A stretch of DNA of 64,000 nucleotides from Anolis sagrei (Eukaryota > Chordata > Lepidosauria > Squamata > Anolidae). Below are positions 53,741 to 64,000 of the stretch, in pieces (within the stretch, counting starts at the first letter, position 1; every line of letters begins with the position of its first letter). The notes under the pieces were generated by a model. It worked only from the letters and a program-made list of their open reading frames with translations. It made no database searches and had not been told where the DNA came from. The stretch is taken from NCBI RefSeq assembly GCF_037176765.1, contig NC_090024.1, positions 247,459,385 through 247,523,384 of the forward strand, read 5' to 3'. The position numbers and the translations under genes are program-made.

Positions 53741-54881
53741 TGTTGCAATCCCAGGCGACAGCAGGACTGGAGAGAAACAACTGGAAAAGCTGACACGATA
53801 TGAGGATTTGAAGATCGAATTGCAAAGACCAGTCAGTGTGGTCCCAGTGGTGATGGGCACACTGGGCGCAGTGCCTCAAGACCTTGGCCTGCACTTAAAC
53901 ACAATCGGCTCTGACAAGATTACCATTCAGCAGTGGAACTCTCTGCCCCGGAGTGTGGTGGAGGCTCCTTCTTTGGAAGCTTTTAAGCAGAGGCTGGATG
54001 GCCATTTGTCAGGGGTGATTTGAATGCAATATTCCTGCTTCTTGGCAGAATGGGGTTGGGCTGGATGGCCCATGAGGTCTCTTCCAACTCTTTGATTCTA
54101 TGATTCTATGATTCTGCCAGCTGCAGAAGGCCACCTTACTAGGATCTGCACGCATTATTCGCCGATACATCACACAGTCCTAGACAGTCCTAGTCCTGAG
54201 AGCCGTTCAGCAGTGGAACTCTCTGCCCCGGAGTGTGGTGGAGGCTCCTTCTTTGGAAGCTTTGAAGCAGAGGCTGGATGGCCATCTGTCAGGAGTGATT
54301 TGAATGCAATATTCCTGCTTCTTGGCAGAATGGGGTTGGACTGGATGGCCCATGAGGTCTCTTCCAACTCTTGGATTCTATGATTCTATGATTCTGCCAG
54401 CTGCAGAAGGCCACCTTACTAGGATCTGCACGCATTATTCGCCGATACATCACACAGTCCTAGACAGTCCTAGTCCTGAGAGCCGTTCAGCAGTGGAACT
54501 CTCTGCCCCAGAGGGAGTGTGGTGGAGGCTCCTTCTTTGGAGGCTTTGAAACAGAGGCTGGATGGCCATCTGTCAGGGGTGATTTGAATGCAATATTCCT
54601 GCTTCTTAGCAGAATAGGGTTGGACTGGATGGCCCAGGAGGTCTCTTCCAACTCTTTGATTCTATGATTCTATGACTTGGACTGTGATCCAATACGGATG
54701 CTTGCCGTAGATGCAGGCGAAATGTCAGGAGAGAGTGCCTCTAGAACATGGCCATATAGCTTGAAAAAACCTACAACAACCTAGTGATTCCGGCTATAAA
54801 AGCCTTTGATAATACATCCAGTAGAGTGTCTGCTGTGGACTCATCTTGTTGTGTTTCTAATAATAATAATAATAATAATAA
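53740..54881 (+). mobile_element. R4-type LINE 3' end, riddled with insertions
   Basis: The R4 endonuclease end (53745-53928: [20 protein letters not shown]) and 3' UTR (GGATCTGCACGCATTATTCG, ACTCATCTTGTTGTGTTTC, (AAT)n) is interrupted by CR1 ends at 53929-54112, 54195-54394 and 54479-54675 and a Penelope-like piece at about 54694-54822. The last two CR1-plus-R4 blocks (about 54113-54390 and 54391-54676) are a tandem duplication. Confidence 0.75.
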
Positions 54882-55586
54882 TCTATACACATAATAAAAG
54901 TGAAAACATGTGTAAGTAGCAGGGTACAGGTGTGTCTGTTTACCCAGAAAGAGCCCCACCTCCACAAACAAGGTATAGTTCTCACTGAGCTGGAGATACC
55001 CATGGCCCTCCCAAAACTGACATTGCAGGTTACCATGAACATGTCCAAGAGCCCTGCCAATGTCCTCCACAAATGCCATCCTGCCCACTACTCAAGTGAA
55101 GGCTTTCATGAGGGACCATTTCAGCCTAGATTTTCTGTTTTTCCTCCACCAAAGACACCTCCCAGGGTTCCTTTCCCTCTCATTTGCATAACCACAGCCA
55201 CTGCCTCTTCCTTAACCTATGGCACACAGCAAGCAGAGGAATTGATCAGTAACTGAACATTCTGTAGGAGTTTGGGGGACTGACTCCACAGAGTGGAAGT
55301 TGTAGTTCACCCTGCGTCAAGACACAGCACTGTGATACTCACTTCCTGAGACCACTGCGACCCACACCAATGGTTGATTAAGCCAAACTTGATACACAGA
55401 GCCCCCATGACCCACTCTACATCCTTTTGGAGGAGGATGGACCATGGACGATGGTACTTGCATATGGGAGTTGTAGTTCACCCTCACTCACTGAACCCAG
55501 CTGACATTGGATCTAGACTGAACTTGGAGCACAGGTAAAGAATGCCTTTCTCAAATAACCCGGGCACCGCCGGGTCCCCAAGCTAG
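54882..55586 (+). mobile_element. Non-autonomous Helitron, full-length-looking (705 bp)
   Basis: Starts TCTATACACATAATAAAAG after host A 54881, ends with hairpin ACCCGG-GCACCG-CCGGGT, CCCCAAG and CTAG (55583-55586) before host T 55587. This is the A/T insertion and 3' hairpin pattern of Helitrons. It sits in the (AAT)n tail of an R4 LINE. No Rep/helicase coding region. Confidence 0.85.
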
Positions 55587-55598
55587 TAATAATAATAA

Positions 55599-55852
55599 TA
55601 ACTACAAGAGAGGAGATTCCATCTGAACATGAGGAAGAACTTCCTGACTGTGAGAGCCGTTCAGCAGTGGAACTCTCTGCCCCGGAGTGTGTTGAAGGCT
55701 CCTTTTTTTGGAAGCTTTGAAACAGAGGCCGGATGGCCATCTGTCAGGGGTGCTTTGGATGCAATATTCCTGCTCCTTGGCAGAAGGGGAGTGGACTGGA
55801 TGGCCCATGAGGTCTCTTCCAACTCTTTGATTCTAGGATTCTATTATTCTAA
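55599..55852 (+). mobile_element. CR1 LINE 3' fragment
   Basis: ACTACAAGAGAGGAGATTCC to ATTCTATTATTCT; follows the Helitron and the rest of the (AAT)n. Confidence 0.88.
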
Positions 55853-55887
55853 CAACAACAACAACAACAACAATAATGATAATATAT

Positions 55888-56108
55888 TGTCGAAGGCTTC
55901 CATGGCTGGGATCACTGGGTTGTTGTAAGTGTTTTTGGGCTATATGGCCATGGTCTAGAGGCATTCTCTCCTGACGTTTCGTCTGCATCTATGGCAAGCA
56001 TCCTCAGTGGTATTGAGGATGAGGATGCTTGCCATAGATGCAGGCGAAACATCAGGAGAGAATGCCTCTAGACCATGGCCATATAGCCTGAAAAAGCCTA
56101 CAACAACC
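55888..56108. mobile_element. Penelope-like termini, head-to-head palindrome
   Basis: A minus-strand terminus (55888-56010) and a plus-strand terminus (56022-56108) face each other. CTATGGCAAGCATCCTCA at about 55990 is mirrored by TGAGGATGCTTGCCATAG at about 56023. A tail-to-tail remnant with no coding part. Confidence 0.75.
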
Positions 56109-56119
56109 CAATAATAACG

Positions 56120-56812
56120 ATAGCTGCTTTAAGTGCAAAAGCCAAAGAGGGAATGCCACCAAACACAATCCAAAGCAGAAGAGGAAACTGGCCAAAGAAG
56201 GTTCTCTCTCCATGGACAGTTCCTGGGAAACACTGAGAGCCAAATGGACAAGGACAAAACATGAATGTGGCTCACTAATGGGACTCGGAAAAAGGAGATT
56301 GAGGACCTCATTTTGGCAGCTCAAAAACAAGACATTAGACCAAATGCCATCCAAGCCAAAATTGAAAAGTCAAGGACAGATTCCAAGTGTACACACTGCA
56401 AGGAAGCAGGCAAAACGATGGATCATATCCTCAGCTGCTGCAAGAAGATCGGACAGACAGACTCCAAGCAGAGGCACAACACCGTTGCTCAGATGATTAA
56501 TTGGAACTTGTGCCTCAAACACCATCTGCCTGCGACACAGAACTGGTGGGATCAGAAGCTGGAAAAAGTTACAGAGAATGAACACGTCAAACTACTCTGG
56601 GACTTCCAGATTCAGACAGACAGAGTTTTGGAGCAGAAGACTCCTGTCCTCATCATCGTGGGAAAAAAACAAGTATGGATCGTCAATGTTGTAATCCCAG
56701 GCGACAGCAGGATTGAAGAGAAACATCTATAAAAGCTGACACAATATGAGGATTTAAAGACCGAACTGCAAAGACTCTGGCACAAGCCAGTCAAGGGGGT
56801 CCCAGTGGGGTT
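56120..56812 (+). mobile_element. R4-type LINE, zinc knuckle and restriction-like endonuclease region
   Basis: The frame 56265-56732 encodes KKEIEDLILAAQKQDIRPNA, CTHCKEAGKTMDHILSC (CCHC), HVKLLWDFQIQTDRVLEQKT and WIVNVVIPGDSRIEEK, the C-terminal zinc-finger/endonuclease block of R4/Dong-like LINEs. 5'-truncated. The 3' UTR resumes at 57263 after a SINE insertion. Confidence 0.85.
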
Positions 56813-57262
56813 TTTTTTTTGTCGTGTCAGGAGTGACTTGAGAAACTGCAAGTCGCTTCTGTTGTGAGAGAATTGGCCGTCTGCAAGGACATTGCCCAGG
56901 GGACACCTGGATGATTTGTGAGAGCCGTTCAGCAGTGGAACTCTCTGTCCCGGAGTGTGGTGGAGGCTCCTTCTTTGGAAGCTTTTAAACAGAGGCTGGA
57001 TGGCCATCTGTCAGGGGTGATTTGAATGCAACATTCCTGCTTCTTGGCAGAATGGGGTTGGACTGGATGATGGCCCAGGAGGTCTCTTTCAACTCTAGGA
57101 TTCTATGATTCTATGATTCTATGATTTGATGTTTTTATTATCCTTGTGGGAGGCTTCTCTCCTGTCCCCGCATGAGGAGCTGGAGCTGATAGAGGGAGCT
57201 CATCCGCCTCTCCCTGGATTCGAACCTTCGACCTGTCGGTCTTCAGTCCTGCCGGCACTGGG
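56812..57262 (-). mobile_element. tRNA-derived SINE inserted in the R4 LINE, itself carrying a CR1
   Basis: Flanked by TCCCAGTGG on both sides (about 56799-56808 and 57267-57276). Minus-strand head with GACCGACAGGTCGAAGGTTC and GAATCCAGGG. A CR1 3' end (56919-57120) interrupts it, bounded by ATGATTTG repeats (56911-56918 and 57121-57128). Confidence 0.85.
56919..57120 (+). mobile_element. CR1 LINE 3' end inserted in a SINE
   Basis: TGAGAGCCGTTCAGCAGTGG to the octamer tail, with an 8-bp target duplication ATGATTTG. Confidence 0.9.
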
Positions 57263-57950
57263 CTCCATCCCAGTGGTGACTGGCGCATTGAGTGCAGTGC
57301 CTAAAGACCTTGGCCTGCACTAAAAAACAATCAGCGCTAACAAAATCACCACAAGGCCAGTTCTTCTCTGGTCTGCACACACTATTTGCCGATACATCAC
57401 ACAGTCCTAGGCACTTGGGAAGTGCCCGATGTGTGATCCAATACAACAGCCAGCACAGTGACCTGGTTTGCTGTGGACTCATCTTGTGACGTATCAAATA
57501 ATAATTAATAATTAATAATAATAAAAACAAATTATGGATTGTCGATGTTACAATTCCAAGTGACGAGCAGGATTGAAGAGAAACATCTATAAAAGCTGAC
57601 ACAATATGAGGATTTAAAGACCGAACTGCAAAGACTCTGGCACAAGCCAGTCGAGGGGGTCCCAGTGGTGATGGGCACACTGGGCGCAGTGCCTCAAGAC
57701 CTTGGCCTGCACTTAAACACAATTGGCGCTGACAAAATTACCACCTGCCAGCTGCAAAAGACCACCTTACTGGGATCTGCATGCATTATTTGCCGACCCA
57801 TCACACAGTCCTAGGCACTTGGGAAGTGTCCGACGTGTGATCCAATACAAAAGCCAGCAGAGTAACTTTGTTTGATGTGTACTCATCTTGTTATGCATCA
57901 AATAATAATTAATAATAATAATAATAATAATTGATACGAAATCCAGCACA
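57263..57950 (+). mobile_element. R4-type LINE 3' UTRs, two tandem copies
   Basis: Copy 1 (57263-57520) and copy 2 (about 57525-57920) share GCAGTGCCTCAAGACCTTGG, CCTTGGCCTGCACT, ACACAGTCCTAGGCACTTGG and end in AATAATTAATAATAAT. Copy 2 also repeats the endonuclease end (GTGACGAGCAGGATTGAAGA). Confidence 0.75.
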
Positions 57951-57988
57951 TAGATCTCGTTTGCTGTGACATACTGTGCTTTTCTGTC

Positions 57989-58022
<34 letters not shown>

Positions 58023-58471
58023 TATTTCATATATTACTCGTCTCTCCTGATGTCTCCTGATGGTACAAAATATTCAAAAACAAATGAACATTAACATGCC
58101 ATAAATTACTAAATTACACAGATAAACATACACCCACACAGTATGTATATATATATGGAAACTTATGCCAAATACAGCTACAGAATTGACATAGAGTGGC
58201 AATAGAATGCAAATCAAAACTCATGCTTGAAAGTTGACTGGGTTGGTTGGAAGAGATTGGTTTTAAATTGCAATGCCTCTGGTTATTCCTGCAACCAATT
58301 GGAGTGTCCAACTTTTTTGTTGCTTTTACCAATGTATGTATTTTTATATTTGGCATCTAATTGTTGCTGACTTGTACACCGCCCTGAGTTGCCTTCGGGC
58401 TGATATGGGCGGGATACAAATGTTGTAAATAAATAAATAATAAATAAATAAACTCTCTGATTCTATAATTC

Positions 58472-58505
<34 letters not shown>
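57950..58505 (+). mobile_element. L2-like LINE 3' UTR between (AAT)n tracts
   Basis: Ends CCGCCCTGAGTTGCCTTCGG, GGGCGGGATACAAATG and (AAAT)n; bracketed by (AAT)n at 57985-58020 and 58470-58503. Confidence 0.65.
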
Positions 58506-58506
<1 letters not shown>

Positions 58507-58632
58507 TAAAAACCAGAGACTGGATGACCACCTGTCAGGGGTGCTTTGATGGTGCGTTTCGTGCAAGGCATGGGGTTGGACTAGATAGCCCTTGGGATCC
58601 CTTCCAGCTCTATTATTCTATGATTCTATGAT
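58505..58632 (+). mobile_element. CR1 LINE 3' fragment (older subfamily)
   Basis: GAGACTGGATGACCACCTGT to ATTCTATGATTCTATG; it lacks the GCAATATTCCTGCTTC segment. Confidence 0.75.
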
Positions 58633-58639
58633 GTGGGCC

Positions 58640-59580
58640 ACCTTTTCCAGAACTAGGCCGTGGCTCCTGGGGGTGAATTGTGTTCTCCTGGTCAGTCGCA
58701 AGGCCGAACAGGGCATGGGGTTACAGCCTGTGTTGGGTGGGGTTACACTCCACCTGAAGACGCAGGTTCGCAGCTTGGGAGTGATCCTGGACTCATCACT
58801 GAGCCTAGAACCTCAGGTCTCGGTGGTGGCCACGGGAGCATTTGCACAGCTAAAGCTCGTGTGCCAGCTGCGCCCGTACCTTGGGAAGCCTGACTTGGCC
58901 ACGGTAGTCCACGCTCTGGTTACATCCCGTATAGATTACTGCAATGCGCTCTACGTGGGGTTGCCCTTGAAGACGGCCCGGAAGCTTCAAATGGTCCAGC
59001 ATGCAGCAGCCAGGTTGTTAACAGGAGTGGGGCTCAAGGAGCATACAACTCCCCTGTTGAATCATAGAATCATAGAATCAAAGAGTTGGAAGAGACCTCA
59101 TGGGTCATCCAGTCCACCCCCATTCTGCCAAGAAGCAGGAATATTGCATTCAAATCACCCCTGACAAATGGCCATCCAGCCTCTGCTTAAAAGCTTCCAA
59201 AGAAGGAGCCTCCACCACACTCCAGGGCAGAGAGTTCCACTGCTGAACGGCTCTCACTGAATCAGCTCCACTGGCTGCCAGTTTGCTACCGGGCTCAATT
59301 CAAAGTGCTGGCTTTAGCCTATAAAACGGTTCTGGACCAGCCTATCTATCCAAACGTATCTCTTCCTACGAACCCCCCAGGAACTTAAGATCATCTGGGG
59401 AGGCCCTGCTCTTGATCCCTGGCGGGGACAAGAGACAGGGCCTTCTCTGTGGTGGCCCCCCAACTGTGTAACTCCCTCCCCAGGGATATTAGATCAGCCC
59501 CCTCCCCCCTGACTTTCCGAAAAAGAGTAAAAACCTGGCTCTTTGAGCAAGCATTTGGAACCCCGGAGTAAACAGACAAA
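58640..59580 (+). mobile_element. L2-like LINE, ORF2 C-terminal part split by a CR1
   Basis: Encodes [40 protein letters not shown] and LQMVQHAAARLLTGVGLKEH, then a CR1 (59065-59257, flanked by TGAATCA repeats at 59058-59064 and 59258-59264), then [20 protein letters not shown]-type sequence. The rest is frameshifted. Confidence 0.88.
59065..59257 (-). mobile_element. CR1 LINE 3' end inserted in the L2-like LINE
   Basis: Inverse octamer tail, then CR1 3' end, bounded by 7-bp TGAATCA direct repeats. Confidence 0.9.
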
Positions 59581-59667
59581 CTAGAGTTGGAAATTGACCC
59601 AGGAACGGCCAAGACAATGGAACGGATGAAGATTTGAACGAGAGGACAGAGTCTCTTTTATTATTAA

Positions 59668-60894
59668 CTAGCTTGGGGACCCGGCGCTGCCCGGGTTATT
59701 AGAGAAAGTGGGTAATGGCGGTTCTGTATGCCAAATTTGGTCTTTATTGGTCATTGTTTTCAGGAAGTGAGTGAAGGAACTTGAAGTCCCATCATCCATT
59801 GTCCGTCCTCCTCCAAACAGCATCGGGATGTAGAGTGGGTCAAAGTGGCTCTGTGTGCCAAGTTTGGTCTTGATCGGACATTACTAAGGGTTGCAGCAGT
59901 CTTGGGAAGGGAGTGGAGGTACCTGAAGTCCCATCAACCATGGTCTGTCCTCCTCGAAAGTGCACCAGGATGTAGAGTGGGTCATGGGGACTGTGTGCCA
60001 AGTTTGGTTTTGATCAGTCATTGGCGAGGGTCTCAGTGGTCTCAGGAAGTGAGTGAAGTGACTGCAAGTCCCATCATCCATTGTCAAATTCTTCCAATCC
60101 GCACCAGGATGTAGAGTGGGTCATGTGGGCTCTCTGTGTAAATTGTGGTCCTGATCCATCATTGTTGGCAGTTGTAATGGTCTTAGGAAGGGAGTGCAGG
60201 TATTGCAAGTCCCATCGTCCATGGTGCATCCTCCTCCAAACTGCACCAGGATGTAGAGTGTGTCATGGAGACTCAGTATGCCAAGTTTGGTCTTTATCAG
60301 TAATTGGATGAGGGTTGCAGTGGTCTCAAGAATTGAGCAAAGGTACTGCAAGTCCCATAATCCATGGTCCATCCCCGGGCAAACCACACCAGACGTAAAG
60401 TGGGTCATGAGAGGTCTATGTTCCAAGTTTGGTCCTGATCAGTCATTGGATGAGGTTAACAGCGGTCTCAGAATGTGAGTGATGGTACTGCAAGTCCTAT
60501 CATCCATGGTTGCAGTAGGATGTCGAGTCGGTCTTGCAGGCTCTGTGTGCCAAGTGTGGTCTGTATTGGTAATTCTCTGACTCAGCCCCCTCTGGCCCTT
60601 TCCTTTCCTCTCTTTGTCATCTCGGAATCTTGGAATTGAGGCTGGCCAATCAGAGACCATATGCAAATTTCCTTCTCATGTCCCCGTTTCTTCCATGAAC
60701 TCTTTTCTCCACCAGGGGGCTCCTATTGAAGCTGGCCAATCAGAGACCATATGCAAATAGCACCACTGCGGCAGCCAATCAGAATGTTGGAACTTTCAGG
60801 CTGGCCAATCAAAACGCTGGCACATACTCCTCCCGTCGCACCGCCACACTTTTGTCCGCCGCATACAAACTTTCACCTTTATTATATACATAGA
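59668..60894 (-). mobile_element. Non-autonomous Helitron, full-length-looking (1227 bp), with internal minisatellite
   Basis: On the minus strand it starts TCTATGTATATAATAAAGG at 60894 and ends with an ACCCGGGCAGCGCCGGGTC hairpin, CCCAAG and CTAG (59668-59671). Host A/T flanks are 59667 and 60895. Inside, a ~120-bp unit (GTGCCAAGTTTGGTCTTGAT, GTACTGCAAGTCCCATCATC) repeats about six times. Same family as 54882-55586 at its ends. No Rep/helicase. Confidence 0.85.
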
Positions 60895-61033
60895 TTGTTT
60901 ATTATGCACTGTCGTTTATGTTTCATTGCACTTGACGTTTTTGCTTTATCAATGTATGTATTTTGTTTCAGCATTGAATTGTGCCGTCTGTGTATACCGC
61001 CCCGAGTCGCCTTCGGGCTGAAATGGGTGGGAT
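60895..61033 (+). mobile_element. L2-like LINE 3' UTR
   Basis: CCGCCCCGAGTCGCCTTCGG, GGGCTGAAATGGGTGGGATA; its continuation AATAATGTAAATAAATAAAT appears at 61357-61382 after the next element. Confidence 0.7.
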
Positions 61034-61328
61034 ATTTATTTGTCGTGTCAGAGCAACCAGTCCATTATATTACATTTCTAACAGAACAAAGCAAACAAAC
61101 AGACAAAACACAAAATTTGTGAGTTTGGTAGTTGGTTAAATGTCCTTTGACCAGTCTCTGGCCCCGTGGAGTGCCTCTGGTGTTGCCGCAAGGAGGTCCT
61201 CCCTTGTGCATCATGTGGCAGGGCTCAGGGTGCATTGCAGCAGGTGGTCAGTGGTTGGCTCTTCTCCACACTCGCATGTTGAGGATTCCACTTTGTGGCC
61301 CCATTTCTCGAGGTTGGCTCTGCAACCT
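61034..61328 (-). mobile_element. Non-LTR (I/Jockey-like) 3' end inserted in the L2-like tail
   Basis: Nearly the same sequence as 36614-36905 (CGTGTCAGAGCAACCAGTCC, GCAGGTGGTCAGTGGTTGGC). It separates two parts of an L2-like tail. Confidence 0.75.
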
Positions 61329-61439
61329 TGAGAACCTTCTATCCTTGGGTGGGATAGAAATAATGTAAATAAATAAATAAATTCTTAAGGCTTATTTGTG
61401 GCTGAACTTGGGCCTTTTGTTGCCCTTGGCTGACCTCCA

Positions 61440-62030
61440 TTGACATGTTATAGCTTTGGCCCTTCAAGAACATATGGGAGTCCCTTTCCCCTCCTCACTG
61501 ACCAGGCAGGAGGAAGGTGGAAAGGGTTTGCTATTCCATATCTTTGGGCTTGTGGATAGAGAGGGAGAAAAGTTGGGGTGGGATGGGGTGTCCTAAAGGA
61601 CCCACTGGAGGCGGGCTTGGCTGGGTCCCCCCCCCCCCCCCCGCTGTCCCCAAGTGTCCTTCCCGCTTGCCGCTGTCCATCCATCCATCCATCCATCCAC
61701 CCGCGAGGGGCACCTGCTGCCTGGCTGGTGGCTGAGCTCCCGGGGGAACCGGCTAATGACTGGCCAGGGAAGGAGCGGCGCCTTCTTGCCCGCGGCTGGC
61801 TGGCTGGCTGGCTGGCTGGGAAAATAAATTGGATCCGGTCAGGTAAGGCGGCGAGATGGGCCCACCGCCTGGCTGGCTTTGCAGGAGGGCTCTGCCTGGG
61901 TGCATGCATGCGCCTGCGTGGGAGGCACCCTGGGGAGTGCGTGCTCCCCCGTGTCGCGGAGCATCTTTGGCTCTCAAAATAAGCCGGGTGTCTTGGGCAG
62001 CTCAGAGAGGCGCTTCTTCTCTTCACCACC
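61440..62030 (+). other. Small GC-rich island with (CCAT)n and (GGCT)n and a donor-like site
   Basis: Contains (CCAT)n at 61677-61700, (GGCT)n at 61796-61819, CpGs, and TCCGGTCAG|GTAAGG at 61842/61843. Could be a non-coding first exon. No protein is recognisable. Confidence 0.25.
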
Positions 62031-62049
62031 ACCTCCCCTTGGAGTCAGT

Positions 62050-62590
62050 ACTGCTTATGCAGTACTGCTTATGCAGGGAATATAATTTAACTAATTTCCG
62101 GCGCCATAAAAATCTCCAGCAAAAGAATGAGGAAGTACTCCATGTCTCAACTGGCTGGGAGTCAGCTGCATTAAGATTACTACTGACCAAAGCCCCTAAA
62201 GTTGGTTGGTTGCTGGGACCCTCTCCCTTCTCTTCCTGAGACAAAGGTGAGCCTCCAGTTGGAAGAGTCAATGGGATAGAATCCTAGAGTTGGAAGAGAC
62301 CTGGTGGGTCATCCAGTCCAACCCCATTCTGCAGAGAGTTCCACTGCTGAACAGATGGGACTGTGGCACAGCTTGCATTAAGATTACTACTGACCAAAAG
62401 GTCTTGAGTTCAAACCCAGCCTGGGTCGGAGAGAGCTTCTGACCATCTGTCTAGCTTGCTGTTGACCTTTGCAGCCTGAAAGACAGTTGCATCTGTCAAG
62501 TATTACCTGATTTTCCTACTTGACAGATGCAACTGTCTTTCAGGCTGCAAAGGTCGACAGCAAGTTACACAAATTGGTCGGAAGCTCATT
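62050..62590. repeat. SINE (third family) copies, head-to-head, with CR1 scrap
   Basis: SINE tail (AACTAATTTCCGGCGCCATA), head (GCATTAAGATTACTACTGAC) and a CR1 scrap at 62277-62345. Ends in an inverted repeat pair centred near 62510. Confidence 0.7.
62452..62570. repeat. Long inverted repeat (SINE head-to-head), first of three
   Basis: Arms of about 50 bp: AGCTTGCTGTTGACCTTTGC...GACAGTTGCATCTGTCAAGTA and its inverse, separated by about 10 bases. The same palindrome recurs at about 62826-62944 and 63363-63481. Confidence 0.85.
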
Positions 62591-64000
62591 AAGATCACTA
62601 CTGACAGTTGCATCCATCAAGTAGGAAATTTAAGTACTGCTTATGCAGGGAGTGTAATTTAACTAATTTACGACGCCATAAAAATCTCCAGCAAACAAGC
62701 AAAAGAATGAGGAAGTACTCCATCAGGGTCTCAACTGGCTGGGAGTAAACTGCATTAAGATTACTACTGACCAAAAGGTCTTGAGTTCAAACCCAGCCTG
62801 GGTTGGAGTGAGCTTCCAACTATCTGCTTAGCTTGCTGTTGACCTTTGCAGCCTGAAAGACAGTTGCATCTGTCAAGTATTACCTGATTTTCCTACTTGA
62901 CAGATGCAACTGTCTTTCAGGCTGCAAAGGTCGACAGCAAGTTACACAAATTGGTCGGAAGCTCATTAGATAGAGTCATAGAATCATAGAATCATAGAAT
63001 CAAAGAGTTGGAAGAGACCTCCTGGGCCATCCAGTCCAACCCCATTCTGCCAAGAAGCAGGAATATTGCATTCAAATCACCCCTGACAGATGGCCATCTA
63101 GCCTCTGCTTCAAAGCTTTCTGCTTTTAAGATCACTACTGACAGTTGCATCCATCAAGTAGGAAATTTAAGTACTGCTTATGCAGGGAGTGTAATTTAAC
63201 TAATTTACGACGCCATAAAAATCTCCAGCAAACAAGCAAAAGAATGAGGAAGTACTCCATCAGGGTCTCAACTGGCTGGGAGTAAACTGCATTAAGATTA
63301 CTACTGACCAAAAGGTCTTGAGTTCAAACCCAGCCTGGGTTGGAGTGAGCTTCCAACTATCTGCTTAGCTTGCTGTTGACCTTTGCAGCCTGAAAGACAG
63401 TTGCATCTGTCAAGTATTACCTGATTTTCCTACTTGACAGATGCAACTGTCTTTCAGGCTGCAAAGGTCGACAGCAAGTTACACAAATTGGTCGGAAGCT
63501 CATTAGATAGAGTCATAGAATCATAGAATCATAGAATCAAAGAGTTGGAAGAGACCTCCTGGGCCATCCAGTCCAACCCCATTCTGCCAAGAAGCAGGAA
63601 TATTGCATTCAAATCACCCCTGACAGATGGCCATCTAGCCTCTGCTTCAAAGCTTTCTGCTTTTAAGATCACTACTGACAGTTGCATCCATCAAGTAGGA
63701 AATTTAAGTACTGCTTATGCAGGGAGTGTAATTTAACTAATTTACGACGCCATAAAAATCTCCAGCAAGCAAGCAAAAGAATGAGGAAGTACTCCATCAG
63801 TGTCTCAACTGGCTGGGAGTCAGCTGCATTAAGATTACTACTAACCAAAAGGTCTTGAGATCAAACCCAGCCTGGGTTGGAGAGAGCTTATGACCATCTG
63901 TCTAGCTTGCTGTTGACCTTTGCAGCCCGAAAGACAGTTGCATCTGTCAAGTAGGAAATTTAAGTACCGCTTATGCAGGGAGGCTAATTTAACTAATTTA
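62591..64000. repeat. 537-bp segmental tandem repeat (2 complete units, third cut by the window end)
   Basis: Units start at 62591, 63128 and 63665. Each contains a SINE (third family), an inverted partial SINE, and (units 1-2) a minus-strand CR1 3' end (62975-63115, 63512-63652). Units 1 and 2 read as identical or nearly so; unit 3 has several differences after about 63760. Confidence 0.93.

Overview
This is vertebrate nuclear DNA, most likely from a squamate reptile and probably an iguanian lizard. That reading rests on the mix of CR1, L2-like, R4 and Penelope-like retroelements, tRNA-derived SINEs, Helitrons ending in a hairpin plus CTAG, foldback MITEs and abundant (AAT)n. Only one protein-coding gene can be read with confidence: SLC35C2, a Golgi/ER nucleotide-sugar-transporter-family protein. 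It is complete in 8 coding exons on the + strand (944..18779). All seven introns have GT..AG borders and the exon phases join into 377 codons.

Layout. 113..943 is a CpG- and CCAAT-rich tandem array (about 132 bp per unit) whose last unit is the SLC35C2 promoter. 944..18779 is SLC35C2. Intron 1 is almost filled by two hairpin MITEs. Intron 3 (9.5 kb) holds a 52-bp satellite broken up by LTR, L2-like, CR1 and Penelope-like insertions. Intron 5 holds a SINE-derived tandem array, and intron 7 holds a 90-bp VNTR plus LINEs. 18780..28900 is 3' flank dominated by tandem CR1 3' ends, an L2-like LINE, a fossil LTR element carrying a long CR1 insertion, and a perfectly palindromic mariner-type MITE. 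29070..36300 holds a 1.5-kb polypyrimidine tract, a Penelope-like element with an internal 166-bp minisatellite, and a 2.1-kb polypurine tract split by a CR1. 36610..38520 is a minus-strand non-LTR element whose RT has a YADD box.

38890..41400 is a GC-rich segment that looks like a promoter plus a first exon. Two tandem arrays of splice-site-bearing units follow it. It could be the 5' end of a downstream gene or lncRNA, but no protein is recognisable there. 43170..51000 is mostly tandem arrays, several of them grown from CR1 3' ends. 51000..61400 is a nest of R4, CR1, SINE, Penelope-like and Helitron insertions, including two full-length-looking non-autonomous Helitrons (54882..55586 + and 59668..60894 -). 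61440..62030 is a small GC-rich island. 62590..64000 is a 537-bp duplication with embedded palindromes that runs off the window.

No tRNA, rRNA, CRISPR array or bacterial-type operon was seen. Almost all long open frames outside SLC35C2 are retroelement remnants or low-complexity artefacts. All calls come from reading the sequence and from remembered family features; no database search was run.
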